NCBI GenBank assembly: GCA_963739985.1
Contig: CAVUCE010000001.1
Coordinates: 1 to 64,000 of the forward strand
Direction of reading: 5' to 3'
DNA from: CAVUCE01 sp963739985
GTDB lineage: Bacteria; Bacteroidota; Ignavibacteria; Ignavibacteriales; Ignavibacteriaceae
Length of the DNA stretch: 64,000 nucleotides
Shown here piece after piece: positions 16,951 to 26,412 of the stretch. How positions within the stretch are numbered: position 1 is the stretch's first letter; each line of letters starts with the position of its first letter. The notes beneath the pieces were generated by a model, which saw nothing but the letters and a program-made list of their open reading frames with translations, did no database searches and was not told the origin of the DNA. The translations under genes were made by a program, and so were the position numbers.

Positions 16951-18071
16951 AAATAATTGCTAAAATTTTCCTCATTCCGTTACGAAGAATAATGAGCCAC
17001 TTTGCACCGAAAGAGTTAGGTCTATTTATTTTAGTTCTTAACGTTCTACATTCTTCGTTTAACACTTCATTACGGCAAATTTTTTTAACGCAATTCTTTT
17101 GAGGTCAGGTAAAACTGGGGGAATTCCTTTTTAGGTGCGATTTCCAAACTGATCATTGCATTTTATATTCAATCATTTAATTGCATACTAATGAACTTAT
17201 TTTAAGTGAAAAACCAATAACATATTCATATATAGTGTATTTAAGAAATTTTTAATATGATCCTTCATAACTTTCGGATGGAAGTGAATCGCTGTAATAG
17301 TTATAAATTTATGTTTATATTCTCTTAAAGAGTAAGATGTTAAGATCATATTGCTGCCTCATAATTTTTGTTGCCTTTAAGGTATTTAACCTGGGGCGAA
17401 GTTTAAACGTCGTTTTATGTCGGCTTTTTATAATTATGTGAAATGATATCTGAGTACTGTTATGCATATTGATTTATCAGAAGAGAATGCTGAAGAAATT
17501 AGACGGTTATCGGTGCAGTTGAATTTATCCGGAGCGACTATTGTCAACTGACTGCTGGGTGAGTTATGTTATGAGATTAGGGAAGAGGAGATAGTGCTGC
17601 GGATGAGCAGGAAAAAGCTGGATATTATTAGGAATAATTTGAGTCTCGCTGAGGCAATTAAGAATGAATAATGAACAATTAAAAATTAACAATGAATAAT
17701 GGATAATTAAAGATGCAGAATGAATGATGAACAATCCGCCTGAAGCGTACCATGCCATAGGCGGGCAAGCAGGTTAAAAATTAACAATGAACAATTAAAA
17801 ATCTGTCAATGACGGGTAAGTAGGGCACACCTAAGACAGATAATCTTGGTCCACCCGCATGACTGTTGGGTGATAAGTAAATCTAAAGGTGTTCTTTTGT
17901 ATCCAAATAATAATTCAATCTCTACAGTTTTTTATTTAAGAAAAGTTTCTTTTGCAACTGTATTTATTTATCTTCTTATCGAAGTATCAAAAGATACAAT
18001 ATATTAACAATCAGTCTAACCTATTTTTTAATAATAAATAACGGATCTCAGAATTTATTTAGAAGACTAAG
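16951..18071. other. Long gap with one broken small gene and repeats
   Basis: Apart from the interrupted 69-codon frame at 17462-17671, the stretch holds only AT-rich sequence, AACAATGAACAATTAAAAAT-type simple repeats (17670-17800) and a CCGCCTGAA... GGCGGG inverted repeat near 17731. No RNA gene was recognised. Confidence 0.55.
17462..17671 (+). pseudogene. Small gene interrupted by one in-frame TGA
   Basis: From the ATG at 17462 the frame reads MHIDLSEENAEEIRRLSVQL and on to codon 29, then TGA (codon 30), then continues in the same frame as LLGELCYEIREEEIVLRMSR to a TAA after 69 codons. The acidic, helical character is the same before and after the TGA, so a single point mutation is the simplest explanation. 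No selenocysteine context is evident. Not recognised; it might be an antitoxin-like small protein, but this is a guess. Confidence 0.4.
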
Positions 18072-19196
18072 TTGATAAAAAAATATTTTTTACCCAAAAG
18101 AAAATTCTGGAAACATATACCATTTAGCAGATATCTAATATTTGTCTTGGCGATATTCTTCTTGTTTTCAGGAATTGGATTTATTATCGATCTGATTTCA
18201 GGAGGTTCATATTCAGAACTGCTGCTTTTTATAAATGTAATTTATTCGGGGATTGTTGCAGTATTCTACGTATATAGTTTTACAAGAAATCTTAAATTTC
18301 TTCCTTTTACTATCATATTTCAGATTGTGGTTGGAAATAACCTTTGGAATACGACTAACCAATTACTGCTTACCGAATTTCCCCAAAGAGCATTTTTTGA
18401 TGCCATTGGAATTTCAGTAACAATGGTTCTGGGATATATACTGCTTATTATATTTATAAATAAGGAGGGAATAAAAAATTTACGGCTTCAGGCTGAAATC
18501 AACCTTGCCCAGGAGCTTCATTCGAACCTTGTTCCCAAAATTGAAATTGTTAATAACCGTTTTGAAATATTTGGAGTATCTAATCCTACAGATGAAGTAG
18601 GCGGCGATTTAATTGACTATTCCGAAAACGGGACTACACATACTTGTTATATTGCAGATGTATCGGGCCATGGAGTAGCGGCAGGTTCGATGATGGGGAT
18701 GTTTAAGAGCACGATTAGAGTTTTATTAAACAAAGATGAACCGCTTTGTTCAATTTTAACTGAAACCAGCAAGACAATTTATAATTTAAAAAAGAAAAAC
18801 ATGTTTCTTACGTGTGGATTTTTAAAATTTAATTCGAATTATACTGTAGAATATTCAACAGCAGGTCATCTTCCAATTTTAAAACTCGCAAATGATTCAA
18901 ACAATTTTGATGAATTGATAATAAAGCAACTTCCGATTGCGGCGACAAAAGATTTTAATTATGTAACAAACAGCACAGTATACAACAAGAATGATTTATT
19001 CATATTACTGACTGATGGAATTACAGAGACGTCAAATAAAAAAAATGAATTCTTTGGAATGGAAAAAGTAAAACAGACTATTCTTAATAACAGACATGAT
19101 GAATTGTCCCACATTTATGAAAAAATAAATAAAAAGTTAGCTTCATACGGTACACAAAAAGATGATCAGACAATTTTATTAATCAGATGTCTATAA
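18072..19196 (+). CDS. Membrane-anchored SpoIIE/RsbU-type phosphatase
   Basis: A 374-residue protein starting at a TTG. The first ~135 residues contain four or five hydrophobic membrane segments (YLIFVLAIFFLFSGIGFIID; GISVTMVLGYILLIIFI). A short linker helix LRLQAEINLAQELHSNLVP is followed by a PP2C-like SpoIIE phosphatase domain: NPTDEVGGDLIDY, IADVSGHGVAAGSMMG, FSTAGHLP-like STAGHLPIL, and LLTDGITET with a final DDQTILLIR. These hold the acidic metal ligands. Such proteins dephosphorylate anti-anti-sigma factors in partner-switching signalling. No partner gene lies nearby. Confidence 0.9.
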   Translation: MIKKYFLPKRKFWKHIPFSRYLIFVLAIFFLFSGIGFIIDLISGGSYSELLLFINVIYSGIVAVFYVYSFTRNLKFLPFTIIFQIVVGNNLWNTTNQLLLTEFPQRAFFDAIGISVTMVLGYILLIIFINKEGIKNLRLQAEINLAQELHSNLVPKIEIVNNRFEIFGVSNPTDEVGGDLIDYSENGTTHTCYIADVSGHGVAAGSMMGMFKSTIRVLLNKDEPLCSILTETSKTIYNLKKKNMFLTCGFLKFNSNYTVEYSTAGHLPILKLANDSNNFDELIIKQLPIAATKDFNYVTNSTVYNKNDLFILLTDGITETSNKKNEFFGMEKVKQTILNNRHDELSHIYEKINKKLASYGTQKDDQTILLIRCL

Positions 19197-19732
19197 TTAT
19201 CAGAAATATTGTTTTTTAACTAAAGTTTTAAACTGATAGATTGAATTTCTCAATGATAGATTCTTCATATTTCATGAAGAATTTTAAATATAAAATGAAC
19301 TTTAAGAAAGCTAGGGTTTCAGTGTTATAGAAAAATTACAATATTAAAAATCATTGTTACCTAGCAATCGGCTCTCCAAAGTTCCAAAGGAATGTCTATG
19401 GCAAGTCCTTTGGACAAGCTGATCACGTCAAAGGATGGCCACGTTAGAGACGGGCAGGCATTTTAAAAATTGGAATTAGAAATTAACAATCCGCCTGAGG
19501 CGGAAATTAACAATGAACAATTAAAAATAGAATGGATAATAAACATTTAGAAATTATAAGGATATTATTGAGAATTAGGAATTAAAATTTAAGTGCTAAA
19601 AATTTGTTTGAGAGGGCTAGGGTGGCAATTAGTAGTTGGCGATTCTTAGTTTTTAAATTTATTTTTGGATAAAATAATTAATTCTGTAGTAATAGATTTA
19701 AAACCTATATTATTAATGGTTGAAAAAATTCA
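19197..19732. other. Non-coding gap with dispersed repeats
   Basis: Holds a TCCGCCTGAGGCGGA palindrome at about 19492 among AATTAACAATGAACAATT simple repeats, like the 17.7 kb gap. No gene seen. Confidence 0.5.
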
Positions 19733-20428
19733 ATGAGGGATAACCTGAAAAGAAAATGCCAAATATGTGGTCGCGATGAAACACAAGTAGAGATACTGCC
19801 AGCGATAATTGTAAGACCTGCGGTAGCGGAGCTAATTAAGATTAGTTATCCAGATTGGGATTTAAATGGATTTGTATGCAGTGAAGATTTATTGAAATAC
19901 CGTAAGGAATATTTACAAAAATTAATTACTGATGAAAAGGGAGAACTATCAACACTTGAAATAGATGTTATTAATAAATTAACTGAACACGAGTCAATTT
20001 CCGTTAATGTTGAAGAAGAATTCAGTGCAAAACTTACATTTGGAGAAAAACTTTCAGATTCTATAGCATCTTTTGGTGGTAGTTGGAAATTTATAATAAT
20101 ATTTTTTATGATATTATTTTCATGGATTTTATTAAATACATATGCACTTGTTACAAGACCGTTTGACCCTTATCCATATATCTTTTTAAACCTTGTATTG
20201 TCTTGTCTTGCAGCAATTCAAGCCCCGATAATTATGATGAGTCAGAGCCGGCAGGAAGCGAGAGATAGAAATCGTGCCGAGCAAGATTATAAAGTAAATT
20301 TAAAAACGGAACTAGAACTAAGGCAGCTCCATCAGAAAGTTGATCATTTATTATTACAACAATGGCAACGAATGGTAGAAATTCAAGAGTTACAATTAGA
20401 ATTATTAGAAGAATTAAGAAAGAATTAG
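19733..20428 (+). CDS. DUF1003 membrane protein with N-terminal CxxC motif
   Basis: The 231-residue protein starts with a zinc-ribbon-like CQICGRDETQVEILPA, then an acidic linker. Two membrane helices (FIIIFFMILFSWILLNTYAL and PYIFLNLVLSCLAAIQAPII) follow. The DUF1003 hallmark PFDPYPYIFLN and IMMSQSRQEARDRNRAEQDY come next, with a long C-terminal coiled coil (ELELRQLHQKVDHLLLQQWQ). The role of the family is not established. No operon partners. Confidence 0.9.
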   Translation: MRDNLKRKCQICGRDETQVEILPAIIVRPAVAELIKISYPDWDLNGFVCSEDLLKYRKEYLQKLITDEKGELSTLEIDVINKLTEHESISVNVEEEFSAKLTFGEKLSDSIASFGGSWKFIIIFFMILFSWILLNTYALVTRPFDPYPYIFLNLVLSCLAAIQAPIIMMSQSRQEARDRNRAEQDYKVNLKTELELRQLHQKVDHLLLQQWQRMVEIQELQLELLEELRKN

Positions 20429-20471
20429 AATAAATATGAAAGCGATCCGCTAGCAGCGATATTACAGCAAT

Positions 20472-20670
20472 TTAATTTGCAACTCTGCTGTATGTTATAT
20501 CAGCTTCTTCCATATAAAAAGTCGTCATTAAAACAGTGGTACCTTTTTCTACAAGTATTTTTACATATTCCCATACACCTTCACTAGCAATCGTGTCAAG
20601 TCCAACGGATGGTTCACCTAAGAAAAGAATTAGTGGATGATGAATAACAGCTTGAGCTATTTCTAATCTA
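20472..20670 (-). pseudogene. ABC transporter ATPase fragment
   Basis: On the minus strand the frame gives RLEIAQAVIHHPLILFLGEP, then SVGLDTIASEGVWEYVKILV, TTVLMTTFYMEEAD and a stop. This matches the stretch from the signature loop through Walker B to the H-loop of drug-export ATPases. Walker B has G in place of the usual D (FLGEP), and the H-loop histidine is F. No Walker A half is nearby, so it is a relic about 66 codons long. Confidence 0.8.
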
Positions 20671-20861
20671 ATAATAATAAACAGCAGTTTGAAGTATATG
20701 AATTAGATTAAGAAAAATAGAAGCTTGCTTACGGCTTTTGAGTAAAATAATCCTTAGTTTAAGTAAGAATAATTATGTAACAAAATTATTTACATCTATA
20801 TAGAATAAAGATTATTCTTAAGTACAGTTTATAAACTTAAAATTAATTTAGGTATTATAAG

Positions 20862-21710
20862 ATGTTGAAAAACATGGCCTCTTTTTTGCTGTTTATAATA
20901 ATAGCATTTATATCAATCAATCATTGTGAAGCTCAAACAAAACAATATATAGCAATGATTCCGTCATTACATAGCCGGCAGGATTTGGGCAGCGTTGAAA
21001 ATTCACTGCAACTAAGTGACCAAATATTTGTCCTTTTTACATATCCCAACGCAGTTGCAGTTTATTCCGAATCGGTTTTTATTAACCAAAGCAATAACTT
21101 TGTGGAGCAGGAAATGGCGCTGCCATCAACTGGACATGATGAAAATGATAATGATAATGGTGGAAGAATTTCAAACGGAATTCTTAATGCACAACTTTGG
21201 ATAGAAGGTGAAAGAATTATTCCACAAGTTGTTAAAGAAAACAACGTTGAATGGTATACTATACAAACAAAATTTGCGCCCCATCAAACACATACCATAA
21301 AATCTCTATTTTGGGCACAAACATCAGACACGGATATAGATTCACTTCCAAATTTGAATACTAAAACAATAATTAGTGGTAAACGAGAATTTCTTATAAA
21401 TTTAGCTCATGCAGCTATTTGGAACAATAAAATTAATTCCATAAATATTATCGTTGTACTACTGGACAGTTTATCATCAAAACCGGAAAATATTTTAGCG
21501 CAACCTTCCTCACATAATCTAAATGATTCAACACTAACCTGGTCTATGCAAAATATTGAGCCAACTTCGAATGATAATATTTTCGTTTCATACGATTCTG
21601 ATAATTCCTCGGATAAGGAGATGGATAGTATGACAAAAATATCGCACTATTTTGTAAAGACAGTTTATGATAAATTACTTTATTATGTTTCTCAACTTGA
21701 TAAATTGTAA
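20862..21710 (+). CDS. Exported protein of unknown function
   Basis: A 282-residue protein with a clear signal peptide (LLFIIIAFISINHCEAQTKQ). The cysteine at residue 22 lies close to the cleavage region but without a strong lipobox. The mature part has a low-complexity acidic patch (HDENDNDNGG) and beta-rich segments; FWAQTSDTDIDSLPN is another recognisable landmark but gives no family. It lies between relics of an ABC ATPase and a TolC protein, with no evident functional link. Gene likely real; function unknown. Confidence 0.65.
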   Translation: MLKNMASFLLFIIIAFISINHCEAQTKQYIAMIPSLHSRQDLGSVENSLQLSDQIFVLFTYPNAVAVYSESVFINQSNNFVEQEMALPSTGHDENDNDNGGRISNGILNAQLWIEGERIIPQVVKENNVEWYTIQTKFAPHQTHTIKSLFWAQTSDTDIDSLPNLNTKTIISGKREFLINLAHAAIWNNKINSINIIVVLLDSLSSKPENILAQPSSHNLNDSTLTWSMQNIEPTSNDNIFVSYDSDNSSDKEMDSMTKISHYFVKTVYDKLLYYVSQLDKL

Positions 21711-21711
21711 A

Positions 21712-21939
21712 TCAATAGCTATATAGATTTCTAATAGCATTGAGTAAAGCAAACTGTTCGGTATAAAAGCTATACCGGGCTTGTATTTGATTATTTAAAG
21801 TCTGAAGATAGTTATTATAAGTCTGCTGTAAATCTATATAAGTTACCTTTCCTGCATTGTAATTTCCCTTTTGTACCTTCCAGCTTTCTTTGGTCTGAAT
21901 TAAAACTTTGAAATTTATTATAACAGAAAAAAAAATCAT
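21712..21939 (-). pseudogene. TolC-type outer membrane efflux protein, C-terminal fragment
   Basis: About 50 codons read GNYNAGKVTYIDLQQTYNNY, then LQTLNNQIQARYSFYTEQFA, ALLNAIRNLY. This is the last coiled-coil helix of TolC-family efflux channels ('G..t.ldlL.aq..y.qA..n...ar..y..a...L'). The first ~20 codons of the open frame do not fit. No upstream part is present. With the ABC ATPase relic 1 kb away it suggests a decayed exporter operon. Confidence 0.75.
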
Positions 21940-22067
21940 TTATCATTAGCTTATTTAAGCCCAATACGGTTCAAATATTATTTTTAATTAAATGTATTAC
22001 CGTTAATTAAGCATAAATCCAGAATTAAAAAGGGGAGTTAAGGGTTAAAATATTTTATTTATTATGA

Positions 22068-23456
22068 TTATGTTTTCCCTATCCGCCAGTTACGAAGCAT
22101 GGGGGAATTATTATCATTTCTATGCTGCTGTGTATCAATAAGTCTAAATTTAATTGTACAAACATAACTTGTAATACTTGCGGCAGCTACAACCGGAAAT
22201 AGGGAAGCTCCAGTAATACTAATTAAAATTACGCTAGTGCTTATCGGAGTTTTTGTTACTCCTACATTAATTGCCGCCATCAGCCCTATTATCGCAACTG
22301 GTAATGGTATTGCTTGTTTTGTCGCGAGGGAAATAGCAATACCGCAAGCTGCTCCAATAAAAAATAATGGAAAAATGAATCCACCTCGGTAGCCACTGTG
22401 TAGAGTAAATCCAATTGAAAACATTTTTAAAATAATGAGTAAACAAAGTAAACCGATGGCTCCCCAAAGATCATAATTAGATCGAAGTAAAGAAATACCT
22501 TTTAATAAATCCGTAATTTGATACTCACTCCAAAAAAGTGGAGTAGAAATAAAATTTTTAGGAATTATTATTGCAAATATTCCTAACATCAAGCCGCCAA
22601 TGAGACCTAGAAGAACTGGCAGATTTTTAAGAGGTTTAAGAATTAATTCGATTTTTCTAAATATAAAAATAAATATTAATGCGATAGCCGCACCTATTAA
22701 ACCCATTAAAATACCTTCGAAAACTGTGATCATATTAATCTCAGATATCAAAGGCAAATGATAGATGGCGCCTCCATAACCTATTATTTCTCGAAAAACA
22801 AGAAATGCAGCTAAGGCAGAAATAATAGAAGGAATTAAGGCTTCGTAATATTCTAAACCACGATTGTGCGGAATTTCGAGTGCGAATAAAGCACCACCTA
22901 TTGGAGCGCCGAAAAAAGCACCAAGGGCAGAAGCCATTCCACAAAAAGTAAACGTCCGGATAAAATCTCCGTGAAGTTTTAATTTTTCACCTAATTTACT
23001 TCCGGTACTTCCAATCAATTGAACCAAAGGTGCCTCCGGACCGGCACTTCCACCAAAAGTGATGCTAGTTAGTGAGTTAATAAGCATTGCAGGATTTTCC
23101 TTATAATTCATCCTTCCATGCTTTAAGTGAATATTATTTACCACAGCAGAAATCTCTCCGGGAGCTTTCAAAAATTTAACAGTTAGTCCAACCAGTATAC
23201 CGCCTAAAGAAGTTAAAATAACTAAAGATAATGCTCCTCCCCATGAAAAATTGAAAACAGAATTAAGAAATGGCTGAACAATATTCCAAATAAAATAGAG
23301 TCCGCTTTTAAGCAGCCAGTAATACAAAATAGCAATGCAACCGCCAATTAGTCCAATTATTATAGCCCACGCTAGTGTTTGACTATAGGTTAACAAACGG
23401 TCATTTTCTGCCTTTTCAGAAGGAAGTAAGAAATTGAGAATGGGAAGCTTAATCAT
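22068..23456 (-). CDS. ClC-family chloride channel/transporter
   Basis: A 462-residue integral membrane protein with at least ten hydrophobic segments. The ClC selectivity elements are visible: FGGSAGPEAPLVQLIGS near residues 132-148, GAFFGAPIGGALFALEIPH near 182-200, and the late GGRI-like GYRGGFIFPLFFIGAACG near 352-372. The PEAP form of the second motif places a glutamate close to, but not exactly at, the gating position of E. coli ClcA. No cytoplasmic CBS domains follow. It stands alone; function is Cl-/H+ exchange or anion conductance. Confidence 0.92.
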   Translation of the reverse strand: MIKLPILNFLLPSEKAENDRLLTYSQTLAWAIIIGLIGGCIAILYYWLLKSGLYFIWNIVQPFLNSVFNFSWGGALSLVILTSLGGILVGLTVKFLKAPGEISAVVNNIHLKHGRMNYKENPAMLINSLTSITFGGSAGPEAPLVQLIGSTGSKLGEKLKLHGDFIRTFTFCGMASALGAFFGAPIGGALFALEIPHNRGLEYYEALIPSIISALAAFLVFREIIGYGGAIYHLPLISEINMITVFEGILMGLIGAAIALIFIFIFRKIELILKPLKNLPVLLGLIGGLMLGIFAIIIPKNFISTPLFWSEYQITDLLKGISLLRSNYDLWGAIGLLCLLIILKMFSIGFTLHSGYRGGFIFPLFFIGAACGIAISLATKQAIPLPVAIIGLMAAINVGVTKTPISTSVILISITGASLFPVVAAASITSYVCTIKFRLIDTQQHRNDNNSPMLRNWRIGKT

Positions 23457-24048
23457 TTATTTTTGTGAGGTAATTAGTATTAATCAATTTATTAAAAAAG
23501 GAAACTAACCATCGGAACGGATAATAACAATAATTAAAAAGACGTTGTGTCCTAATTTGAAGTATGAAAATGTTAAATAAATTCCATAAAAATTATTCCA
23601 TTTGAATTCAAAAACCATGAACCTAAACCGCTTTATTATCAAATGGAAGCAGAAATTAACGGACAATTTGAATGGATATATATTGAAAGTGGACCGGAAG
23701 TATGGGAAGTAAGTATTAAAAAAATAAAGTTAATGAATAAATAACCCAAAAGAGTCTTTAATCCGCCTGAGTGCTGTTACGGAACTGCTGAAGTAGTACA
23801 CTTAGGCGGATAAGACAATAGAGAATAATTTATCACTATATGTACTGAGGCAGAATCCTTACAATGTATTGACTTATCAAATCTATATAGTTTTACTAAG
23901 ATCATTTTTGATACTTTTAGGAAAACAAAGATTGTTGCGATTTAGCGTGATGAATGAATAAGTTTCCTTTGATTAAATTATAAGTCTTACCTGAAACAAT
24001 AGAAACGTTCGTATAAATTTTCCATGCTAATTCTCGCAAAAAAAATAA
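23457..24048. other. Gap with a DUF2249 relic and one long inverted repeat
   Basis: Besides the DUF2249 fragment (own entry), 23761-23812 contains an inverted repeat ATCCGCCTGAGTGC...ACTTAGGCGGAT. The rest to 24048 shows nothing recognisable. Confidence 0.5.
23604..23744 (+). pseudogene. Truncated duplicate of the DUF2249 gene at 62922
   Basis: The frame NHEPKPLYYQMEAEINGQFE, WIYIESGPEVWEVSIKKIK to TAA is almost identical, in protein and DNA, to the C-terminal half of the 78-residue DUF2249 protein at 62922-63158. The N-terminal half is absent. It is a recent partial duplication about 39 kb away. Confidence 0.88.
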
Positions 24049-24348
24049 TTATCGTTCAATTAAATCAAGCTTTTCTTTTTTTATAAAAAGTTCGGGCTTG
24101 GTTTCAATATTATCAGGATCAACAATAATGCAATCAACAGGGCAAACAGACTGACATTGAGGTTCATCATGAAATCCAACACATTCCGTACATTTGTCCG
24201 GTACTATATAAAAGTAATCATCACAAATTGCCGAATTAGTTTTCCCACTTAAATTCCATGCTACTCCACCTTCATAAATAGCCGTATTAGGGCATTCGGG
24301 TTCGCACGCACCGCAATTAATGCATTCGTCGGTAATTAAAAGTGCCAT
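24049..24348 (-). CDS. 2[4Fe-4S] ferredoxin
   Basis: A 99-residue ferredoxin of the YfhL type. Cluster motifs: CINCGACEPECP at residues 9-20, then CTECVGFHDEPQCQSVCP near 54-71, i.e. C-x2-C-x8-C-x3-C, the second with the characteristic inserted loop. An extra segment YEGGVAWNLSGKTNSAICDD separates the two. It carries electrons for an unknown partner, possibly in nitrogen-oxide or oxygen-limited metabolism given the Crp/Fnr-type palindrome 68 bases upstream. AATGGAG precedes the ATG. Confidence 0.93.
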   Translation of the reverse strand: MALLITDECINCGACEPECPNTAIYEGGVAWNLSGKTNSAICDDYFYIVPDKCTECVGFHDEPQCQSVCPVDCIIVDPDNIETKPELFIKKEKLDLIER

Positions 24349-24414
24349 AATTATACTCCATTTTAAATATTAAATAATTATGGCATAAATTAATTATGTT
24401 TTGCGCATTTGACA

Positions 24415-24428
24415 TTGACTTAAGTCAG
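24415..24428 (-). promoter_or_regulatory. Crp/Fnr-type palindrome before the ferredoxin gene
   Basis: TTGACTTAAGTCAG contains the perfect 12-bp palindrome TGACTTAAGTCA (24416-24427), 68 bases upstream of the ferredoxin start. The identical 12-mer occurs 82 bases upstream of nirK, and a TTGACATAAGTCAA variant precedes the first DUF2249 gene. The form TTGAC-N4-GTCAA is that of Crp/Fnr-family operators. Confidence 0.7.
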
Positions 24429-24878
24429 CAATATTTAAATTGGAGCTAGCAAGTTTTAGCAACTTAGATGGGATATAGAAATTATATTATAAATTAATTT
24501 TATTATATGATCATTTTTGTGAATACGCACATTTGCGGCATTTACAAAAGTAATTTTAGGATAAAAAGTTCTCAAAAAGCGCTTCAAAGATCAAGATTAT
24601 CAAGTGACTCTTCCAAACATCTTTCTTTAAATTTATCAGTATTCCGGTTTATGATTAAGATGTTTTTATAAATTATTTTAGGCTATTCGTTAAACAAAGA
24701 TTAGATAATTCACTTGCCAACTTATAAACCTGAAGATATGATCGATTAGGTAGAATTCTTTATTCATCTGTATCATGAACTTAAACATAAATTCTTTTTA
24801 TCGTAATTGTTTTTCCCAAAGTATAAATTTAACTAACCCCATTGAATAGAACTAAACTTTTAAATATTAATAAAAATG
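24429..24878. other. Gap with no recognisable gene
   Basis: AT-rich sequence between the divergent-looking ferredoxin promoter and the end of the Crp/Fnr gene. No coding or RNA feature could be supported. Confidence 0.45.
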
Positions 24879-25565
24879 TTATTCCGCCAATTTTTTTAGT
24901 TCTTTAAAATCTTTTACGAAAACGGTTTTTTTATGAATTCTAATAATTCCACTTTCTCTTAATTTTTTAATTGCGCGTGAGATAGTTTCCGGGATAGTAC
25001 CTAAATAAGCTGCTAAAGTTGGGTTAGATAATGGAATTTTAAAAAATGGTTCGGGCAATTCTGTTCTGCCATCTTTTTGAATTCCCTTTATTATATAATC
25101 AGCTAATCTATTTACTACTTCCTTTAAAGATAAATCTTCAGCTTTTACCGTAATCGATTTTAATCGATTTGCGAACCCGGCCATTACCTTAAAGCTAAGA
25201 TCAGGATTATCTTTTAATAACTTAAGAAATTCGATCTTAGGAATAAAAAGTAATTTAGAATCTTCAATCGCTTGAACACTTGCGGGACAATCTCCACCAG
25301 TGAAAAGAGGAACATCCCCAAATAAATTCGGCTTATTTATTAAATGAAGTATATATTCTTTACCCTGTGGCGAAATCTTAAAAATCTTTACTAAGCCTTT
25401 TAAAACAATGTAAATTCCTAGAAATTCGTCACCTTCATGAAATATATATTCATTTCGGTTATAAGTAATAAGACGACTTAATGAAGTAATTTTACGTAAC
25501 TCAATCGTACTGAGTTGAGAAAATATAGGGATTTCATTTAAAGTCTGATTAGGAGAATTATTCAT
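24879..25565 (-). CDS. Crp/Fnr-family transcription regulator (no Fe-S cysteines)
   Basis: The 228-residue protein has a cyclic-nucleotide-binding-type sensor barrel at residues 13-125 (NEYIFHEGDEFLGIYIVLKG, NLFGDVPLFTGGDCPASVQA), a dimer helix, and a winged helix with NPTLAAYLGTIPETISRAIKK. The E-T-I-S-R recognition helix suits TTGA(T/C)-type half-sites. It lacks the N-terminal cysteines of FNR, so it resembles Dnr/NnrR-like nitric-oxide sensors. A plausible controller of the TTGAC-N4-GTCAA sites in this window; this link is inferred. Confidence 0.88.
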   Translation of the reverse strand: MNNSPNQTLNEIPIFSQLSTIELRKITSLSRLITYNRNEYIFHEGDEFLGIYIVLKGLVKIFKISPQGKEYILHLINKPNLFGDVPLFTGGDCPASVQAIEDSKLLFIPKIEFLKLLKDNPDLSFKVMAGFANRLKSITVKAEDLSLKEVVNRLADYIIKGIQKDGRTELPEPFFKIPLSNPTLAAYLGTIPETISRAIKKLRESGIIRIHKKTVFVKDFKELKKLAE

Positions 25566-26076
25566 AGTTAAATAAATTATTAAGTTTTCTATAGTAAAGT
25601 TAAAATTATTGTTTTATAAAAACATATACTATGAATTTATAAACGCAATTCAATTAAAATTGTGCTTCGAGATGTTCTCAAAAAATGTATGTCTTATTTT
25701 TACATTTAAATATAAAGTCGAATTATTTTTTTAGTGTTTGGTACAGAACGCTCGACAAGCGAAAGTGATTAATTTAAATTCGACAAGATGTCTTGAATAT
25801 AAGAACATGGTTATATGAAAGAGGATTAAATCCTTCATGGTATTGGTGATCTCTAACTGAAAACATAAAAATTAAATTAGGCAAATAAAAAAGCATAGAG
25901 TATCTCCTTATTAATTAATCTGATGACTACCAATTAAAAACATGAATGCTGGAACCGCGATAATTGAAATAATTCTCGACATTTTATAATGATGTTCTTC
26001 TTTTTACCTCAATGATTTAAAAAATATAATTGCTCCTTCGTTCAATGTAGCTTTAGCCCGTAACCGTGAACTAAAA
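25566..26076. other. Gap with two possible tiny minus-strand frames
   Basis: On the minus strand a 23-codon frame, MSRIISIIAVPAFMFLIGSH (from the ATG at about 25983), would be a single membrane helix. It is followed by a 40-codon frame from 25896 (MLFYLPNLIFMFSVRDHQYH) with AAGGAG six bases ahead. No family was recognised; translation is possible but unproven. Confidence 0.25.
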
Positions 26077-26319
26077 TTAGTATTCTATTTTGACCGGTAC
26101 TACTTTCCAGCTGTCGTTTCCATCTCTAAATTCATCTGCGTCTTTTTTGTTTGTAAATATTGCCAAAGCCTTTTTGCACGGGGCGGGGAAGATCATATTC
26201 TTTTCGTCATCCGGTTCCGCATATAGTATTTCTTCGCCGGTGGGAATATCGAAATCGGATTTGGAACTTTCTTTCCAAATAACAGCATATCGTTTAATTT
26301 TAATTTTTAGATTCTCCAT
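26077..26319 (-). CDS. Hypothetical 80-residue protein
   Basis: Small soluble protein: KIKIKRYAVIWKESSKSDFD ... FPAPCKKALAIFTNKKDADE. A ribosome site (AAAGGAGG) precedes the ATG. It reads like a small accessory gene of the mobile element and is followed downstream by non-element DNA, so it may mark the left side. No function assigned. Confidence 0.6.
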   Translation of the reverse strand: MENLKIKIKRYAVIWKESSKSDFDIPTGEEILYAEPDDEKNMIFPAPCKKALAIFTNKKDADEFRDGNDSWKVVPVKIEY

Positions 26320-26412
26320 TAAACCTCCTTTAATTTAGTTCAACATAAAAATTGTACGAATATATGAAATTTCATACGTTTTGTAAACCGTTACATAACA
26401 ATTGATTAAGTC

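Noticed and set aside
16902..17102. 66-codon plus-strand frame starting LYFCLDTKVTKSQDC
   Set aside because: It lies on a dispersed inverted repeat common in Bacteroidota that yields this spurious peptide.
17549..17551. Selenocysteine reading of the in-frame TGA
   Set aside because: No selenoprotein family, no recognisable insertion hairpin; a point mutation is simpler.
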